64,000 nt of DNA from Prillingera fragicola (GCA_002335605.1 BEDY01000011.1:558001-622000), one strand, 5' to 3'; counted from the stretch's first letter, positions 32,348 through 44,478 are shown. Numbers and translations are program-made. The notes: generated from the letters alone by a model not told the origin.

Positions 32348-32940
32348 GAGACGACGACGACGCAGGTAGAGGCACCGGGAGCCGAGTTGCTTTGCAAGTC
32401 TGGAGAACAGATCCAAACATGCCAGCCTGACAGGTCCGTCGGATGCAAGCCATCATCTGTCTGCGTGGTTAGAAGGCAAGGCATGGCATCAGGACCGACG
32501 GTAGCCGCCGCTGTCTAATACTCTGTGAATTAAGACTCAGACATGGAATGGACGACGAGCAGTGGCCAGCGTTGCGGTGAGGTTGGAAGAGATGTCGATG
32601 CATGCATGTAGGAGACTTTGGAGGGAGGTACGTTGTATGACTACATGCATGGCGCCAATCACACAGAGTGACTCACCATGTAGGATCAACTAGTGTGGAT
32701 GGATCGCCAGTCAGGTACCGGAACCAAACAAAGTAGCACTACTAGTGCCAACACAAACACACATCCACCGTCTTGGTCCGCAACGAACCGCAGTCGGGGA
32801 TCGAGCAGAGAGCAGGACAGCATATTGTGTTATTATTGGAGTGCATATGCCTGTTACAAGCGTTTTCTCCGAAACTTCGACCGACCACATTGTCCATGGT
32901 CCTACATTCCCCTTCACGATTGTATCGTACGCGACCGTCT

Positions 32941-34143
32941 CTACGCAGGAGCAAGCGAGCCCACTGGGAGGAGGAAGTGGCTCGTCTCGGGCGTGAGGAG
33001 GCCAGCGAAAGCAGTGTACATGGCAGCAAAGCCACCGATGATGCCGAAACCGCCACCAGCCTGAAGATGTCAGCACACGTCTCTGAACGGATCTGTTTTG
33101 AACATACACGAGTCAGTGTAATGTTTCCGGTGAAATCGGCTGCGGCAAGCAAGAAGAACGTGATTGTGATAACGGCGAAGACGAAAACGAGGGCCATTGA
33201 ACTGTTCTAGGTCAGCATTGACGAAACCAGGAAGGAGGGGGAGAGCGGATGGAGAATGGTGTTGAGCGACCAGAACTGGACAACCAGTCTAGTTTCCCGT
33301 GCCCCCTTTCGCCTGAATAGACCCCAGCGCAGAGGATACACTACTCGTCCAATCTCGACCTCCACGTCAAGCGACTCACCTGCGCAAAGCAGCAATCGTG
33401 TGAAGCGCAGTAACGATTCCCCACATGACGAGGTAGAGCGCGAGCGCCTGTTTGAACTGGTGGGTGTCGGTCTTGTAGGCCGAGACGATTCCGAACCAAG
33501 GGATGTTGATCATGCCGAATGAGATCCAGAAAGCGCCATATCCGGTGAATGCGCAAGTTCCAAAGGTGTTTCCGCAGACAAACTCCATGATACCGGCAAT
33601 CATTTGGCAAATGCCACCATAGCAGATGGCGACACCAACAATGACGTTGGGCACGGCAATGTCACGTGTGCCGAGGTTGTAAAACGAGAGCAGGATAGTG
33701 GTGCCACCGAATCTGGGTACATTAGCGCCATGTTTTGAGCGCGATCCAGACAGGACTGCATGCGTAGGCGAGAGATTGCACGCAGGTCGGGAGTCCCAGT
33801 GCCACACTGGGTGGGGCCACACATGGAGGCAAGCGACGAGGCACCGTCGATCACACATGCGATAACCACCGGAACCAAAAGGCTCCAACCCACACAACAT
33901 GCCCTGCCTCTGACGAGGACTGCCTCTGACGACGACACTCGCTGCTGCTGAACTAGACACTCACGCCATGAGACCAAGAGGAGCCGGGTTGGCCAGCTTG
34001 CGGTGGAACACTGGGAAGGCGGGTTGGCTCGAGTCCGCGGGGTGACCACCTGGGGTGATGAAGCGCGAGACATTGGCGCCAGACGTGTAGCCGTTCTCGG
34101 CCTGAGCCTGAGCGTGGGTCTTCTCAACAGAGGCAGCAGACAT
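32941..34143 (-). CDS. Acetate/ammonium transporter family (GPR1/FUN34/YaaH) membrane protein
   Basis: CDS is the complement of 32941-33060, 33108-33201, 33380-33712 and 33965-34143 (241 aa). The signature NPAPLGLMAF spans the first junction, which supports a 252-nt first intron. Six hydrophobic helices follow (TILLSFYNLG; VIVGVAICYGGICQMIAGIMEF; GYGAFWISFGMINIPWF; ALALYLVMWGIVTALHTIAAL; MALVFVFAVITITFFLLAAAD; GIIGGFAAMYTAFAGLL). This is the normal topology of plasma-membrane acetate/succinate channels of the Ady2/Ato group. The N-terminal tail (about 45 residues) is hydrophilic, with FPVFHRKLANPAPLGL, typical of fungal members. Length is at the short end of the family. Uptake of acetate, or export of ammonium or acetate, is inferred from the family. 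Introns of 252 and 178 nt are unusual for the surrounding genes. Confidence 0.87.
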
Positions 34144-37100
34144 ATTTTCTAGGGTGAGAATAGTGGTTTGGGACAAGGATGTGGGGCCATGGGGGCACCA
34201 ATGTGCACTCTTTATAGTTGGCGGGCTAACCGCTACCTCTCCACAACAACCTTGCCCTCGTTTGGAGCCCTGCCATGACCAGCGACGCGGCAACAACCAT
34301 AAGTGGTGTGTGCCTGGGGAGTTAGAGCGTTTCCCTATGGCCCAGAAATGGCCAGCCTCCACCTCCTCCGTCTTGACATTGGTGGCCGCAGGCCGCCGGC
34401 TATGCGCACCGGCGGCAAAATGCACGCTATTGCCAAGGTCGTCCCCACGTAGGTTGCAGGATTGCAGACGAGTCGGTAGGAGCGATCGTAGGCCCTAATC
34501 GGCCGGGTGTTGCTCGATGGTTGGCTAGGAGTGCCCGCAGGAACAAGTCTCGGTGGCTTTGGTCGTCACAAACCGCCGGGGGACCGCCGCGGCATAACAA
34601 TGTCGGGGTCATGTGCGAAACGGTTGCTCTGCAGTGGGACCTGCTTGCGTGGGGTGTGTTTTCTCAAGCGAGCTTGCTCGAGAGGTGGACCTTTTCGCAC
34701 CACAAGGGCATCATCGCACATGGCCGTAGGCGGGAGACCCGTGACTTCATCGGTACTGGTGGAGGTTTGCGTCCAAATTGGCCCACCATACGAAGTGGGG
34801 TAGGTAGGCACTGTGAATCGACAAACTCCTGAGCTTGTAAGAATTTCTTCGTGATCTCCGCCCTTTGCGTCCATTGATTCAGCCGGGCCGGCCCAATCAC
34901 TGGTACGTACTTGCTCGTCATCTGCGGTTATTTTGCCTGGTTTCTGGGTATCGGTGTGTTCTGTAAGGCGGTTGCGGAGATTAGACGGCCCTGATCTGTC
35001 CATCACTCGTGGCCCCACATGCTCCCCCTGAGCCCTGACTCGCCCGCCCTGAAAGTAGTTGACCCTCCCTCCTCTGCTGATGGCAATGACAGTCTCGGCT
35101 TGCTCGTCTTGCAGGGAATGTAGCAGCGGATTCCGATGCCAACGTCCTCGTCGTCTCTATGCACCGGCAGGCGACCTTGCCGATGTCAAGGCCCTGGAAG
35201 TGACCGCGGGGTCCTCCATTGCAGGGTGCTATCGCCGACGCCGATGCCGCTCACTACCTGTGGCCCCGCGTGGGGCAGCTCCGCAGTCTAGCTCTGAGCG
35301 GATACATGACACCCGATCGCGAGGCGTGCTGAACCGAGCGGGTGGAAGGCGGGTTACAGCTTTGGCAGTGCGAGCAAGACGCCTTGGCAGGCTATTCCGG
35401 GCGAGCGAGATGATGTTGATGAAGAGGTGTACCGCGAAATGAAGAGTGGGTGCACACCAAGTGCGGGCGAGATGCGGGTGATGGTGAGGGGGGAATAGAG
35501 CGATTGTGAGGATCGACTTGTCCATCAAGCTAGGTGTAGCCCAGACTGGTATAGCGTCAGCGTGTGTTACGTGTAGACGACTTACAAGCAGGGAGTGCTT
35601 GACAGCCTAGGCGGAGACAAACTCGGGATGCCGTCGAAGGCGAAGGGTGGATATTAGCCGCCTTCGCGCTCAAAAACATGCCGAGGCCATCAAAACAAGT
35701 GAGGGGGATACTAGAGTGTCGACGATCATTCATGTCGTCCTTTAAGTATTGAGGCGCAGATGTTCTTGAAAAGCCTTGGCAGCTCTTACCGCCCTCGCCG
35801 GCCGCTGCGGAAGCGAGTACCAGCACTGACAAGCTGGTAAGGCTTGGCAGAGCTTTATTGCTGCTTGGCTCTTCACGTGTGAGACCGGGCTGGTGCAGGC
35901 GAGGAGTGCCATGCCCGCTTTGCAGCGGCAGCGATGGACGCGCCTGGGTGGCCGCTTGATCTCGGGTGGTACCCAAAAAGTGGGTTGAAGGTTCGGGTGC
36001 TGGGACCTGCCCAGCCAGTGATCGCCTTGGCGTTCCAATGGTGGGTTCCGACATTTGAGGATTTGGGTGAGTGACCGCTATAGCATGGCTGCCTGCGTAG
36101 GGACGTTCACTGGAACGAGCGCCGTCTAACCGAATCCATGGCGGTGGCTATAGTCGACAAGTAGTGGTCGGGTGAGATGCGAACATGGGCCAGGCACCAC
36201 CACCAGCACGCAATGCCACTCAACGCCTGTACTCACCGCCGGCACCACTACGACGCATCTGCGCGCGAAGCAAAACGTATGCTGTAGTCAAGAACGCAAG
36301 CGATAGGGGCTCTCAACGCTCTCCACCTCCTGTAGCTATATAACAACCATCACCACAAGGTGTTATGGTGCGAAATGGACGGAATCAGAGTTTGGCGGCT
36401 CGGCAGTCAGGCAGCCACGGCCGTACGCGGCATGACTGGAGGATGACCTGCTGCCAGGCTGGCGTCTTGGTGGGCGTTCTGTGGATTGCTCGCAAAGCAC
36501 TGTGGCCCCCTGGGGTGTAATCCTGAGCTCCCTGGATGTGGAGTGCATGCGTTGACGTGGGCGGGTGGTGAGGGTTGGCCGGCGTCTAGGTCGGTCTCTA
36601 CGCGTTGATGGTCGAGTTGGGATACCGAACTCTCTTCGGTCACGAGGTTTGAAGTGGGATAGAATGTTGACTCACCATGAGGTTATGGGAGAGGGCTACA
36701 GAGGATCAAGGAGGAATATATGTGAGCACGGGGCACGAGTCAACTGCAGGAAGAGATCGGGTGTGGGCTCGGAACGGTGTTGGGTGGCGGGGACTCGGCT
36801 CTGGGTCGCTTGCGCGACCTTTGCAGGCGGCCAAGGATCTCGCCCACTCATGTCTCAACCCGGTCTCTTCCGGTGCTCATTCTCTCAGTCTCATTCTGTG
36901 TAGACGCATGTGTAGACGCACCGTGCAGGAGAACTCAGTTGTCAGTCTGCGTTAAGTACTGATAAGATGCAAGGTACCCGAGATCACACTGCCGAGGTAT
37001 CCAGTGGCAGGTGGAAGTGATCTGACATGCTGGCTCGCATTAGCCCAATGCAAGTGATGGGCGACTGTTGATCAGCGGACAAACCGACCTCACAATTTTC

Positions 37101-37186
37101 AACGATTCATGTCATACAGTGATTCTAATTCACAACGCTTGGTCCGAGTCGCGTGTATTGTTTTCAGCTTTGAAGGTGCTCGTAAA
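34144..37186. other. Gene-poor region, no supported gene
   Basis: About 3 kb. The left end holds the promoter of the acetate-transporter-family gene. A minus-strand ORF of 165 codons (35557-36054, MSEPTIGTPRRSLAG) is the most protein-like item, Pro/Ser-rich without a domain or clear splice partner. I do not call it. Confidence 0.4.
34211..34217 (-). promoter_or_regulatory. TATA box of the acetate-transporter-family gene
   Basis: The minus strand reads ACTATAAA about 70 bp upstream of the ATG at 34143. Confidence 0.5.
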
Positions 37187-38566
37187 TCACTAGTTATCAG
37201 CCCACGTTAACTGTGCAGTACTCACCATCATCTCCCACTCCATCTCATCGTCCATGTCGATTTCAAAGGCGGGGTCACCACCCCACTCCTCTTCATCGCG
37301 TGCCGAAACAGTGCTAACCTCCATAAAGGCAACCTTGCGCCTGCGCTTCAGCCGGTCGGCGAGGTACCGGTTAGAGTCGGCCCAGTAAGCCTCGCCCCAG
37401 CCATTCCTCTCGGCCCACGCAGGCGGAACACGCTCGGCAGCCCACGTCGCGACGAGAGCAGCACGGAGGCCGATGGCGCAGTCGTCGCATTCGACACCCA
37501 GGACGGGGTCGCCGCGCGCCGCGCTCACAAACGCCTGCAGATCCTGAGGGCGCGAGGCCATGGTCCGCGCTGCGCGCGCGAGGGCGAGTGTCGCCGCCTT
37601 GCACTGGGTCGCGCAGCACGACCACAGGTCCGAGGCGCGCAGCTCTGGCACGGTGCTGTGCGCGCGCACCGAGAAGGTGGGGAGCATGCCGGGGAGCGGC
37701 GAGTGGGTCTTGCTCGGCGTCGCGCGGCCGCTTGCACGACCACTCGTGCGCCCACTTGCGATGGGCGCACTGACGCCCTCGCCGGCCAGCCAGCCGACAA
37801 AGGCGTACCACGCATCGACGTAGCCAGGCTGCTCATCCGAGTCTTCCTGCTCGGGACCGTCCTCGTCGGCTAGCGCGTCGAGGACGTGGTCGCGGCGGTG
37901 GAAAAACTGCTTGAGCTGGACCAAGGCTCGGGGAGCGCGGGCTTCCAGCGTGCACTCGTCCCAGGGGCCGAGGTCGCCAAGGTGCACGCTCGTGTCGAGG
38001 AGGTCGGCCTTGTAGGCGTCCAGGACGCTGTCGCTGGGAGCGGGTGCGTTTTTCGGGGGCACAGTAGAGGCGAGTGCCAGTGCTGCGAGAGTGTACCGGG
38101 TAAAGGGGCTGCGCGGACGGGCGGCCAAGGGGATGAGGATGGGACCGAGGTCGTAGGCAAAGGCGAGTGCGATTGCGGCGTCCAAAAACGACTCGTCAAT
38201 GGGGAGGGGTCCGTCAGACACGTTGTGCGTCGGACCATAGGTGTGGGCGCTGTGAAATGCGTCATTGGTCTGCGCACGCGAAGGAGTCGGTGTGCGCGGT
38301 ACGTTTCCTTGGGGAGCGGGCGCTACGAGTGGCAGGACCGAAAGAGCATACGCGAGAGCACCGCCGGTGGCCTCGGGGAGGTCAATAGACTGGTGCGTGT
38401 CGGCAGGCTGGAGAGTGGAGAAAAAGTTGGAGACGGACGCGAGCTGCTCCAGGTTGGCACGAAAGCACAGCCCGTCAGACGACTTGAGCATCGTGCTGCC
38501 AATGGCATGTTCTGGGTGCAAGCATGGGTCTGGAGGCGCTGGAGTGGGCATGGGAGAGGCGTGCAT
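37187..38566 (-). CDS. BTB/POZ-like domain protein
   Basis: The main exon runs from the first ATG at 38566 (MHASPMPTPAPPDP) to 37226. There are two possible ends. A perfect 36-nt intron (GTGAGT, CTGATAAC, TAG; 37190-37225) splices straight to a TGA at 37187 (447 aa), or read-through stops at 37190 (458 aa ending TWADN). The N-terminus (about 20-85: GSTMLKSSDGLCFRANLEQL, then VSNFFSTL and IDLPEATGGALAYAL) has the shape of a degenerate BTB fold, common in large lineage-specific families of basidiomycete yeasts. The rest is Ala/Pro-rich with conserved Cys pairs (WSCCATQCKAA, VECDDCAIGLRAAL). Such proteins often serve as Cullin-3 adaptors or dimerisation modules, but function here is unassigned. 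Confidence 0.72.
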
Positions 38567-39522
38567 CTTGGAGAGGCTTGAATCGACAAAGTGTCGTCGC
38601 GGTCGTGCCAAGTGCTAAGAGTGTTAGAGTGTTAGGTGAGATGTGAGAAAGACAGTGTAGTTGTGAGAGATGATATAGTGCAGAGAGTGTAGCCGAGGAA
38701 TCGCGACGTCAGAGCATTGCAGCAGTCTTGAATGGCACCGCTACCCAAGACACAAACCGTGTGAACGAGGACAAGCCGGGCATGAGCGTTGCCGGGGTGG
38801 CATGGCTTGCAGGGCTTGCGGCGCATTCCGAACAATAACAATTGCCTGGCTGAGGAGACGATGGCGTTTGAGACAGGCACATGACATGGAGGCGTCCTGA
38901 AAGAGTCATAACAAACAGATATACTGGGCATTGTATTGTGGATCCTGGACAGTTGCAGCAGACTTGGACGCTTGGGATAAAGAGAGATGCGTTCATGAAA
39001 CAGAGAATCAGTGCTCGATCTGGGTGCTTGGATGCTGCTCAAAAAGTTACGTAATGAAGAACGCACACCAAGTCCGCAGGCGTGCCAAACAAATAGGCGC
39101 TGGCACATGCCTAACGGTTGCCTGCGCGCCTAGACCTGGCCTCTTGGTCGCCGCCTCGGTCTCCATGAGCGGCGTTGGTCAGAGACCACTGTACACCATT
39201 CTTTAGTGCACCATGCATTCCATACGATCACTACAGCCACCACCGGCAGAAGCGGGGATCCTATGGCGGTAGCGTGCTGCACTCGCCTCGCAAGGGCCAG
39301 CCACCTGAAGGCCCCGTGGGTCCCAACTTGGCTAGTACGCGCGCATTGACGCAAGCTCGGAGCTACGGCTCAGGTCGGGGACGCCATCCGCCACCTGTTG
39401 GGGCACGGTGTACACCTTGTTGTTCCTCCAAACTTGACAGTAGCGCGCTTGGTCCCATATAATTAGCATTGCCATCTGCCCAGAGGCTCCTGCTTTCTCG
39501 CCACCGGCCTGTTCTATCCGCA
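38567..39522. other. Divergent intergenic region with one TTACGTAA site
   Basis: About 950 bp between the BTB-like gene and the Baeyer-Villiger monooxygenase, which diverge. It contains TTACGTAA at 39047-39054 and a TATA box near 39456. A possible 5' UTR acceptor (CACTCTTAG) lies just before the BTB-like start. Confidence 0.5.
39456..39462 (+). promoter_or_regulatory. TATA box of the Baeyer-Villiger monooxygenase
   Basis: CATATAAT lies about 62 bp upstream of the ATG at 39523. Confidence 0.5.
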
Positions 39523-41447
39523 ATGAGTCCCTCAGTCGCAATCGTCGGCGCTGGGTGAGTTCTACTTAAAAGTGTAAACAAAACCCTAACATCTTGCAGC
39601 ATCGGCGGCATTTGTCTCGCGCTCGACCTGCAGAAGATTGGTGTTAATGACTATACAGTGAGCACGCTGTAGGAGACGCTTCTGACGTGCCAGATATACG
39701 AGATCGAGGAAGGCGTTGGAGGAACATGGTACCAGAACCGTTACCCGTAAGCTCCTTTAGTTTCTGACACTGCTGACAGACAGTGGCTGCCGTTGCGACG
39801 TCGCTGCGATATTGTACTCGCACTCGCAGCACCAGAACCCATACTGGTCGCAGACACACCCGCCTCGTTCAGAGATTTTGGAATGTAAGGGCTCGTGCAT
39901 GACACACGCGCTGACTCTAGATTGGCAGAACGTGGCAAAGACGCAGGGCATCGACCGCCATGTTAGGTTTCGCCACCGCTTTGTCTCGGCAGTATGGGAC
40001 GAGGCGACCAACTTGTATACTTTGACGGTGCACGACGAGGCCAAGGGTGAGGACGTTGTGACAAAGGTCAACGTGCTCGTCTCTGCCATCGGCGCCTTTG
40101 CCCATCCCCTCACGCCCAAGCTCAAGGGCGAGGACGAGTTCAAGGGTCTCGTGGTGCATGCTGCGCGCTGGCCGTTTGATCTCGATTACAAGACCTTCAA
40201 GGGCAAAAAAGTCGCGGTCATTGGTAACGGGTGTGCTGGTACGCAGATAGTGAGCACGATCGGTGCCGAGCCCGATATCGAGGTTGTTGCCATTGCCCGT
40301 TCGCCGCATTGGTATCTCAACAAGTGAGTCTGCGTTACATTCAGCAGTTGACAGTAGCTCTGGCCGCCCGCGCAACTCGGTGCCGTACTCTGACGGCCAC
40401 CGCAAGATGTGGGCAAACTTTCCTTTCATCCAGCACATTTCGCGCGCGCTCTTCTACCTTGCCAGTGACGCGGTCTGGGTGCTCTTTCCGCTGAAGAATG
40501 CCTGGATTCGCAACGCCCAGCAAAAGAAGCTCGAGGCGTGGCAGCGTTCCGTCATGCCAAAAGAGTATGGCGATGCCGGTATTCCAGATTTTCGTGAGTG
40601 ACAGCGTAAACCTTGGCTGACAGTAGCCATCGGCGCCAAGCGCTTTGTCATCGAGGACGGCTACTTTGACGCCATGTCCAAGCCCAACGTCACCCCGGTA
40701 TGGGGTGACCTCACAGGACTGACGCCCACCGGTGTGGAGATTAGCGACGGACGGACCTTTGACGCCGACGTTGTCGTGTTTGCGTCCGGCTTTGACATTG
40801 AAGCAAACGGTCTCGACATTCGCGGCGCAGAAGCAAAGATTCGCGACTATGCCCACGCCTCGGACATTCCTCAGTACCACGGCATGATCACGCCGGGCAT
40901 TCCCAACTTTTTCACCCTCCTCGGCGGATTCTCTGCACCGGGCCACTCGTCGGTCGTCTTCATCCTCGAGTCCCAGGCAGCATACATCATGCAGCTCATC
41001 CGCGCCATGAGGGATAACCACATCCCCCGGCTCGACATCAAGCGCGACGCCACCCTCAAGTGGATGGCCGCCACGCAGGCCGCGGCAGACAAGACGGTGT
41101 GGACAAAGGCCAAGTCGTACATGCGCGCCAACGGGGGTACTGGTCGTGTGTGGACGCACTACCCGGGTCCGATCGGGTACATCTGGTGGGAGAACCTGTA
41201 TCCCGTCTGGTCGCACTGGAATGGCGCCGAACGGCTCAGTGTACGCCAGCGGGCGCGCAGAGCTGCTGCGATTCTTGCCGTCGTGGCTTTGGTTGCAGCT
41301 GTGGTGGCGTCGACGGACCTCGGCAAGGCTTTCCTTGCAGCGGTGCTCCCTGGCGCACAGGATTCGACGTGGGCTGCGCCGGTCTGGGGGAATGTGAGCA
41401 CGACGGTCGGTGCGTGGAAGTCGAGCCTCACCAGCCTGCTTAGGTAG
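39523..41447 (+). CDS. Baeyer-Villiger type flavin monooxygenase with C-terminal membrane anchor
   Basis: Seven exons: 39523-39554, 39600-39657, 39694-39746, 39784-39884, 39921-40323, 40358-40593 and 40627-41447 (567 aa). Introns five and six end in CAGTAG, so each may also end three bases earlier (40354, 40623), adding one residue. The FAD fingerprint GAGIGGICLA is split by intron 1. GVGGTWYQNRYPGCRCD and SEILEYWQ follow. The Baeyer-Villiger motif F-x-G-x3-H-x3-W-P is complete (FKGLVVHAARWP), then the NADPH fingerprint GNGCAGTQ and PDFPIGAKR. An added C-terminal hydrophobic helix (AAAILAVVALVAAVVA) suggests membrane attachment. The enzyme would insert oxygen next to a ketone to give an ester or lactone, using NADPH and O2. 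Substrate is unknown. Confidence 0.88.
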
Positions 41448-42591
41448 GGCGTAATAGATGCATTGATTCCAAGTCGCGTTATAGGCGCGCTGGCTTCTCC
41501 AATAGATTTATCAAACCTGCCCAAGCTCAGACGCATGCATAAACCAGACCACAGCTCTCACGGGAGCTGGGTCGTATCCATGTAACAACTCAGACAGCCT
41601 GATAACAAGCCCCGCCAATAGCCCCCGATGCGAGCCGCTACCGGAACGGTATGCGCGGTGATGCGTTTTTGCCCTAATTCCTCCATGACGACACCATAAT
41701 GCCAAGCCCTGTCAGAATTTATCAGAGGGGGTAGTAGCCCTCTGAATGCTGCATATACTCCATCAAAAGGTACTGAGAGGTAAAGTCGAGGGCTTTTTTT
41801 GGGCGTGCCAGTCCACCATGGTTGTGCACGACGTCATGCACAGCTTGCAGCGGTGGCGTCGGTGCGAGGGGTTGCGGCGATGGTGCGAATCGATCCCCGG
41901 ACGTTGGTGCGGGGTCAGGCACCATTGGCTGATGGCTGTGGCATGATTGAGGAGGGGTGTTTGCTCGCAAGCTGAAGAGTGGGACAAGACATGGGACGCA
42001 GTGCAGTGCGAAGTGCATTGTATCGTTGTAGGTAAAACAATTACCAATGACCCGTATCTTGTATCCAACTGAGAACGATTAACGCATGGGCATTCTGACA
42101 ACAGAGTCCAAGGATAGCTTGAAGTCCGTCACATTGGTAATTGTTATAAGTTGTTCGCTCTGAAGAACCCACAGTCGCCCAAATAATTGGCACGACTGCC
42201 ATTATACCCTTGTCTTTCTCTTTCGCAAGCAGCTGAACCAACCGACCCTCTGTTCATGGTCAGAAAAAATTATTGCCATTTAATTTCAGAGTTGTACCAC
42301 GTACTGGAGTGCAGCTTCCCTAGCCGTGTGCTATCGCCTGGCATAAATGCATGACAGTAAATTCTTCTTGCTGCCCTTGCCATAGATCTGATTCCTGGAC
42401 ACGCAGGTGAACTTGATATCGAGACATCACGCACGATTTGGGTATCAAGGCGAGTCAAGGAGTGAGTATGTGTACGTAAGAGCTCTGTTGTGAGGTTGAA
42501 GCGTTTACGTAAAAGTATCCCGGCCTGGCATGTTGACAACCACTCTGCTGTTAACTTTCGTCTCACTTAACCACTCGCCTGTTCTATCAGA
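41448..42591. other. Intergenic with TTACGTAA site near right end
   Basis: About 1.1 kb, no gene. TTACGTAA is at 42505-42512, about 80 bp before the next start codon, a plausible promoter position. Confidence 0.5.
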
Positions 42592-43147
42592 ATGAGCGAA
42601 CCTCCTCCGCCCTACCAACGCCATGACTATCAGCCTATCCCGAAATCCAGCACCCCAGCCGCTGAACCGCAGACCAACCCTAGCTCGACGGAACAGGAAA
42701 GGTGGGACATTCTCTGACATTTGCCACCCGGAGCAAAGCTCTTGGCTTGCCGTTGCGATCATGCGAAGGCAGCAGCGTCGTCTCTAGCAGAACTGACAGA
42801 CCAGGGACGCAGATAATGACAATTCATCAGGCTTTCTGTGCTGCGCCGTGACCGTTGCTGTAATCGTCGGCATCGCGATTGCCGGATGCGAGTGCGACCA
42901 CGACGGTGGCTACGGCCACGACCATGGCGGCCATAGCTCCAACCATCATGGCAGCGGCGCCTGGGCAGACTCTGACGTTCTCCTTTTACCTTCCTCCAAC
43001 CAGGGGTGCTTCCCAAACCGGCCAGAGCGCGCTCCGGAGCGTCAGCGTAATCCTGGCAACGGTTATCAGGCTCGGCAGCCACGACGACAGGATCCGATGA
43101 CGAGACCTCTTCTGCCGGCGCAGTCATCTCCACCACCGAGTCCATGA
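42592..43147 (+). CDS. Small single-pass protein with Cys/His-rich patch, hypothetical
   Basis: Proposed CDS joins 42592-42701 and 42805-43147 (150 aa). The N-terminus is Pro/Gln-rich (MSEPPPPYQRHDYQPIP). After the junction a hydrophobic helix (FLCCAVTVAVIVGIAIAG) is flanked by cysteines and followed by CECDHDGGYGHDHGGHSS, a Gly/His/Asp stretch that could bind metal. The last 50 residues are Pro/Arg/Gln-rich and may not be real coding sequence; another intron or an earlier stop is possible. The arrangement resembles small Cys-rich tail-anchored stress proteins, but I recognise no family. A minus-strand ORF of 151 codons (42759-43214) overlaps it and is an alternative. Confidence 0.45.
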
Positions 43148-43943
43148 ACTCGAGAAGAACTCGAGAAGCCATGTGTCCAACTCTGCCACCATACTCTGCA
43201 TCCTCGAGCGACACGGTGATCAGCCTGATGTGCGGGGCGTAGAGGGCGCGGGCGTTGCCCTGATCAGCAGTGTGTCACTAGCTGTTATCACCGTCCTGTG
43301 CCGAATCTCAACTTTTGCCTCCAGCTTCGGTGTCTCGGCTGTGGTGCAGAGACCGACACAGAGGCAGCATCGATTGCGACGGATTTGGGCTCCTTCTACC
43401 GACTAGGGGGCGCGGCTGGCTCTGCCCATCTCTTAGTCATTCCTGAGTTCAAATCGTATCCGAATGAAGCTCAATTTTTTGGTAGGCTTGTGGCATGATG
43501 AGGGAGGACCGCTACATGAGGTGCGAGATCCAGAGGCAGGTATCCCTGTACCTTCGAACAGGGCATGGTGCCGGAATGCGGCCAAACAAACGCTGACATG
43601 AGGGTGCTTGTGCGCAATACTGGCAAGCGCGACGAAGGGTGAATGGGATAAGCCATGTTGTCTGTGTACATTGAGGATGCTGACAATTCTCGCCCTGAGA
43701 ACTCGCCGCACTGTCCCGGGAAGAAGCACACCCCTCAAGCCACAATGACTATCAGGTGGATAGTGCGCATTACACGCTATCGGTGTGGAAGACAAACAAG
43801 GCTTCGGAATAGTCAAGATGCGAAGCACACGCGGGGGCGAGATGAGTCGACACGACTTTGGCCTGCCCTCCGGCCTATAACTACCCATGCACCGTCCACC
43901 ATCTCGCCATCAGACTAGAGGTAGGCCTTATTCTCATTCAGAA
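43148..43943. other. Intergenic, nothing recognised
   Basis: About 800 bp, short ORFs only, no motif or repeat worth naming. Confidence 0.45.
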
Positions 43944-44303
43944 ATGCTCTCCTCTCCCAAGACCGTTCCCCTTCCGTTGGCCCGTATTGACGTAACCCAC
44001 CGCATCCGCCGGCGCATCCACGCCATGGTCGGCATCGCACCCTTTGCTTATCAAACGTCTCCCGTCTCCCCGGCGGCAACCTCTTTGTCCTCGGGCTCTC
44101 GTGGAGCAGACACTCTACCCTCTCCCATAACCGGTTCGGCCAGGCCGTTTGCTCACTACAACATTAGCGAGCTGGACCGCGCACTCGACGCCTGGGCCAC
44201 ATATTACGCCAATCTCCGCGGCGGTGGCGAGGAGGGGATGGTGGAGGCAGCCGAGATTGTTAGGCGTGAGTTGGTGGGAGAGCTGAGGTTGCGCGATGAG
44301 TGA
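43944..44303 (+). CDS. Small hypothetical protein
   Basis: 119 residues from the ATG at 43944 (MLSSPKTVPLPLARIDV). It is basic and Ser/Pro-rich in its first 75 residues. A tidy C-terminal helical part follows (FAHYNISELDRALDAWATYY, then GMVEAAEIVRRELVGELRLR). The helical part has coding-like third-position GC and a heptad-like pattern, so I think it is real. No signal peptide, no domain recognised. It ends 175 bp before the convergent FAD monooxygenase. Confidence 0.5.
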   Translation: MLSSPKTVPLPLARIDVTHRIRRRIHAMVGIAPFAYQTSPVSPAATSLSSGSRGADTLPSPITGSARPFAHYNISELDRALDAWATYYANLRGGGEEGMVEAAEIVRRELVGELRLRDE

Positions 44304-44478
44304 GGTATTAGTGCATACAAGAATGAGTCCGTTAGGTGGTATACACACCGTTCAGTACAATGGTTGCTGGTGAGCGCCTCGGGAGTCTGAGACTCGAAAC
44401 TCACGAACTGATGACTCAGCCTGAATGTGTGGTTAACTTTGAGGTAGACCCAGAGACTTAATACCTGCATACCCTACC

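Larger units (their letters stand above)
31487..32940. other. Intergenic with palindromes and a tandem repeat
   Basis: About 1.45 kb between convergent units, with no credible ORF. It contains two copies of a TTACGTAA palindrome (32036-32078) and an imperfect 25-28 bp tandem repeat (32292-32347), listed separately. Confidence 0.5.

Noticed and set aside
35557..36054. 165-codon minus-strand ORF (MSEPTIGTPRR)
   Set aside because: No domain, no supporting splice or promoter signals. It may be real but is not supported.
40341..41216. 291-codon minus-strand ORF opposite the BVMO
   Set aside because: Antisense shadow; the plus strand carries conserved flavoenzyme motifs.
42759..43214. 151-codon minus-strand ORF (MSLEDAEYGG)
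   Set aside because: Its second half turns Arg/Ser-rich. The plus-strand model has a clean membrane helix and splice junction. Kept only as an alternative.
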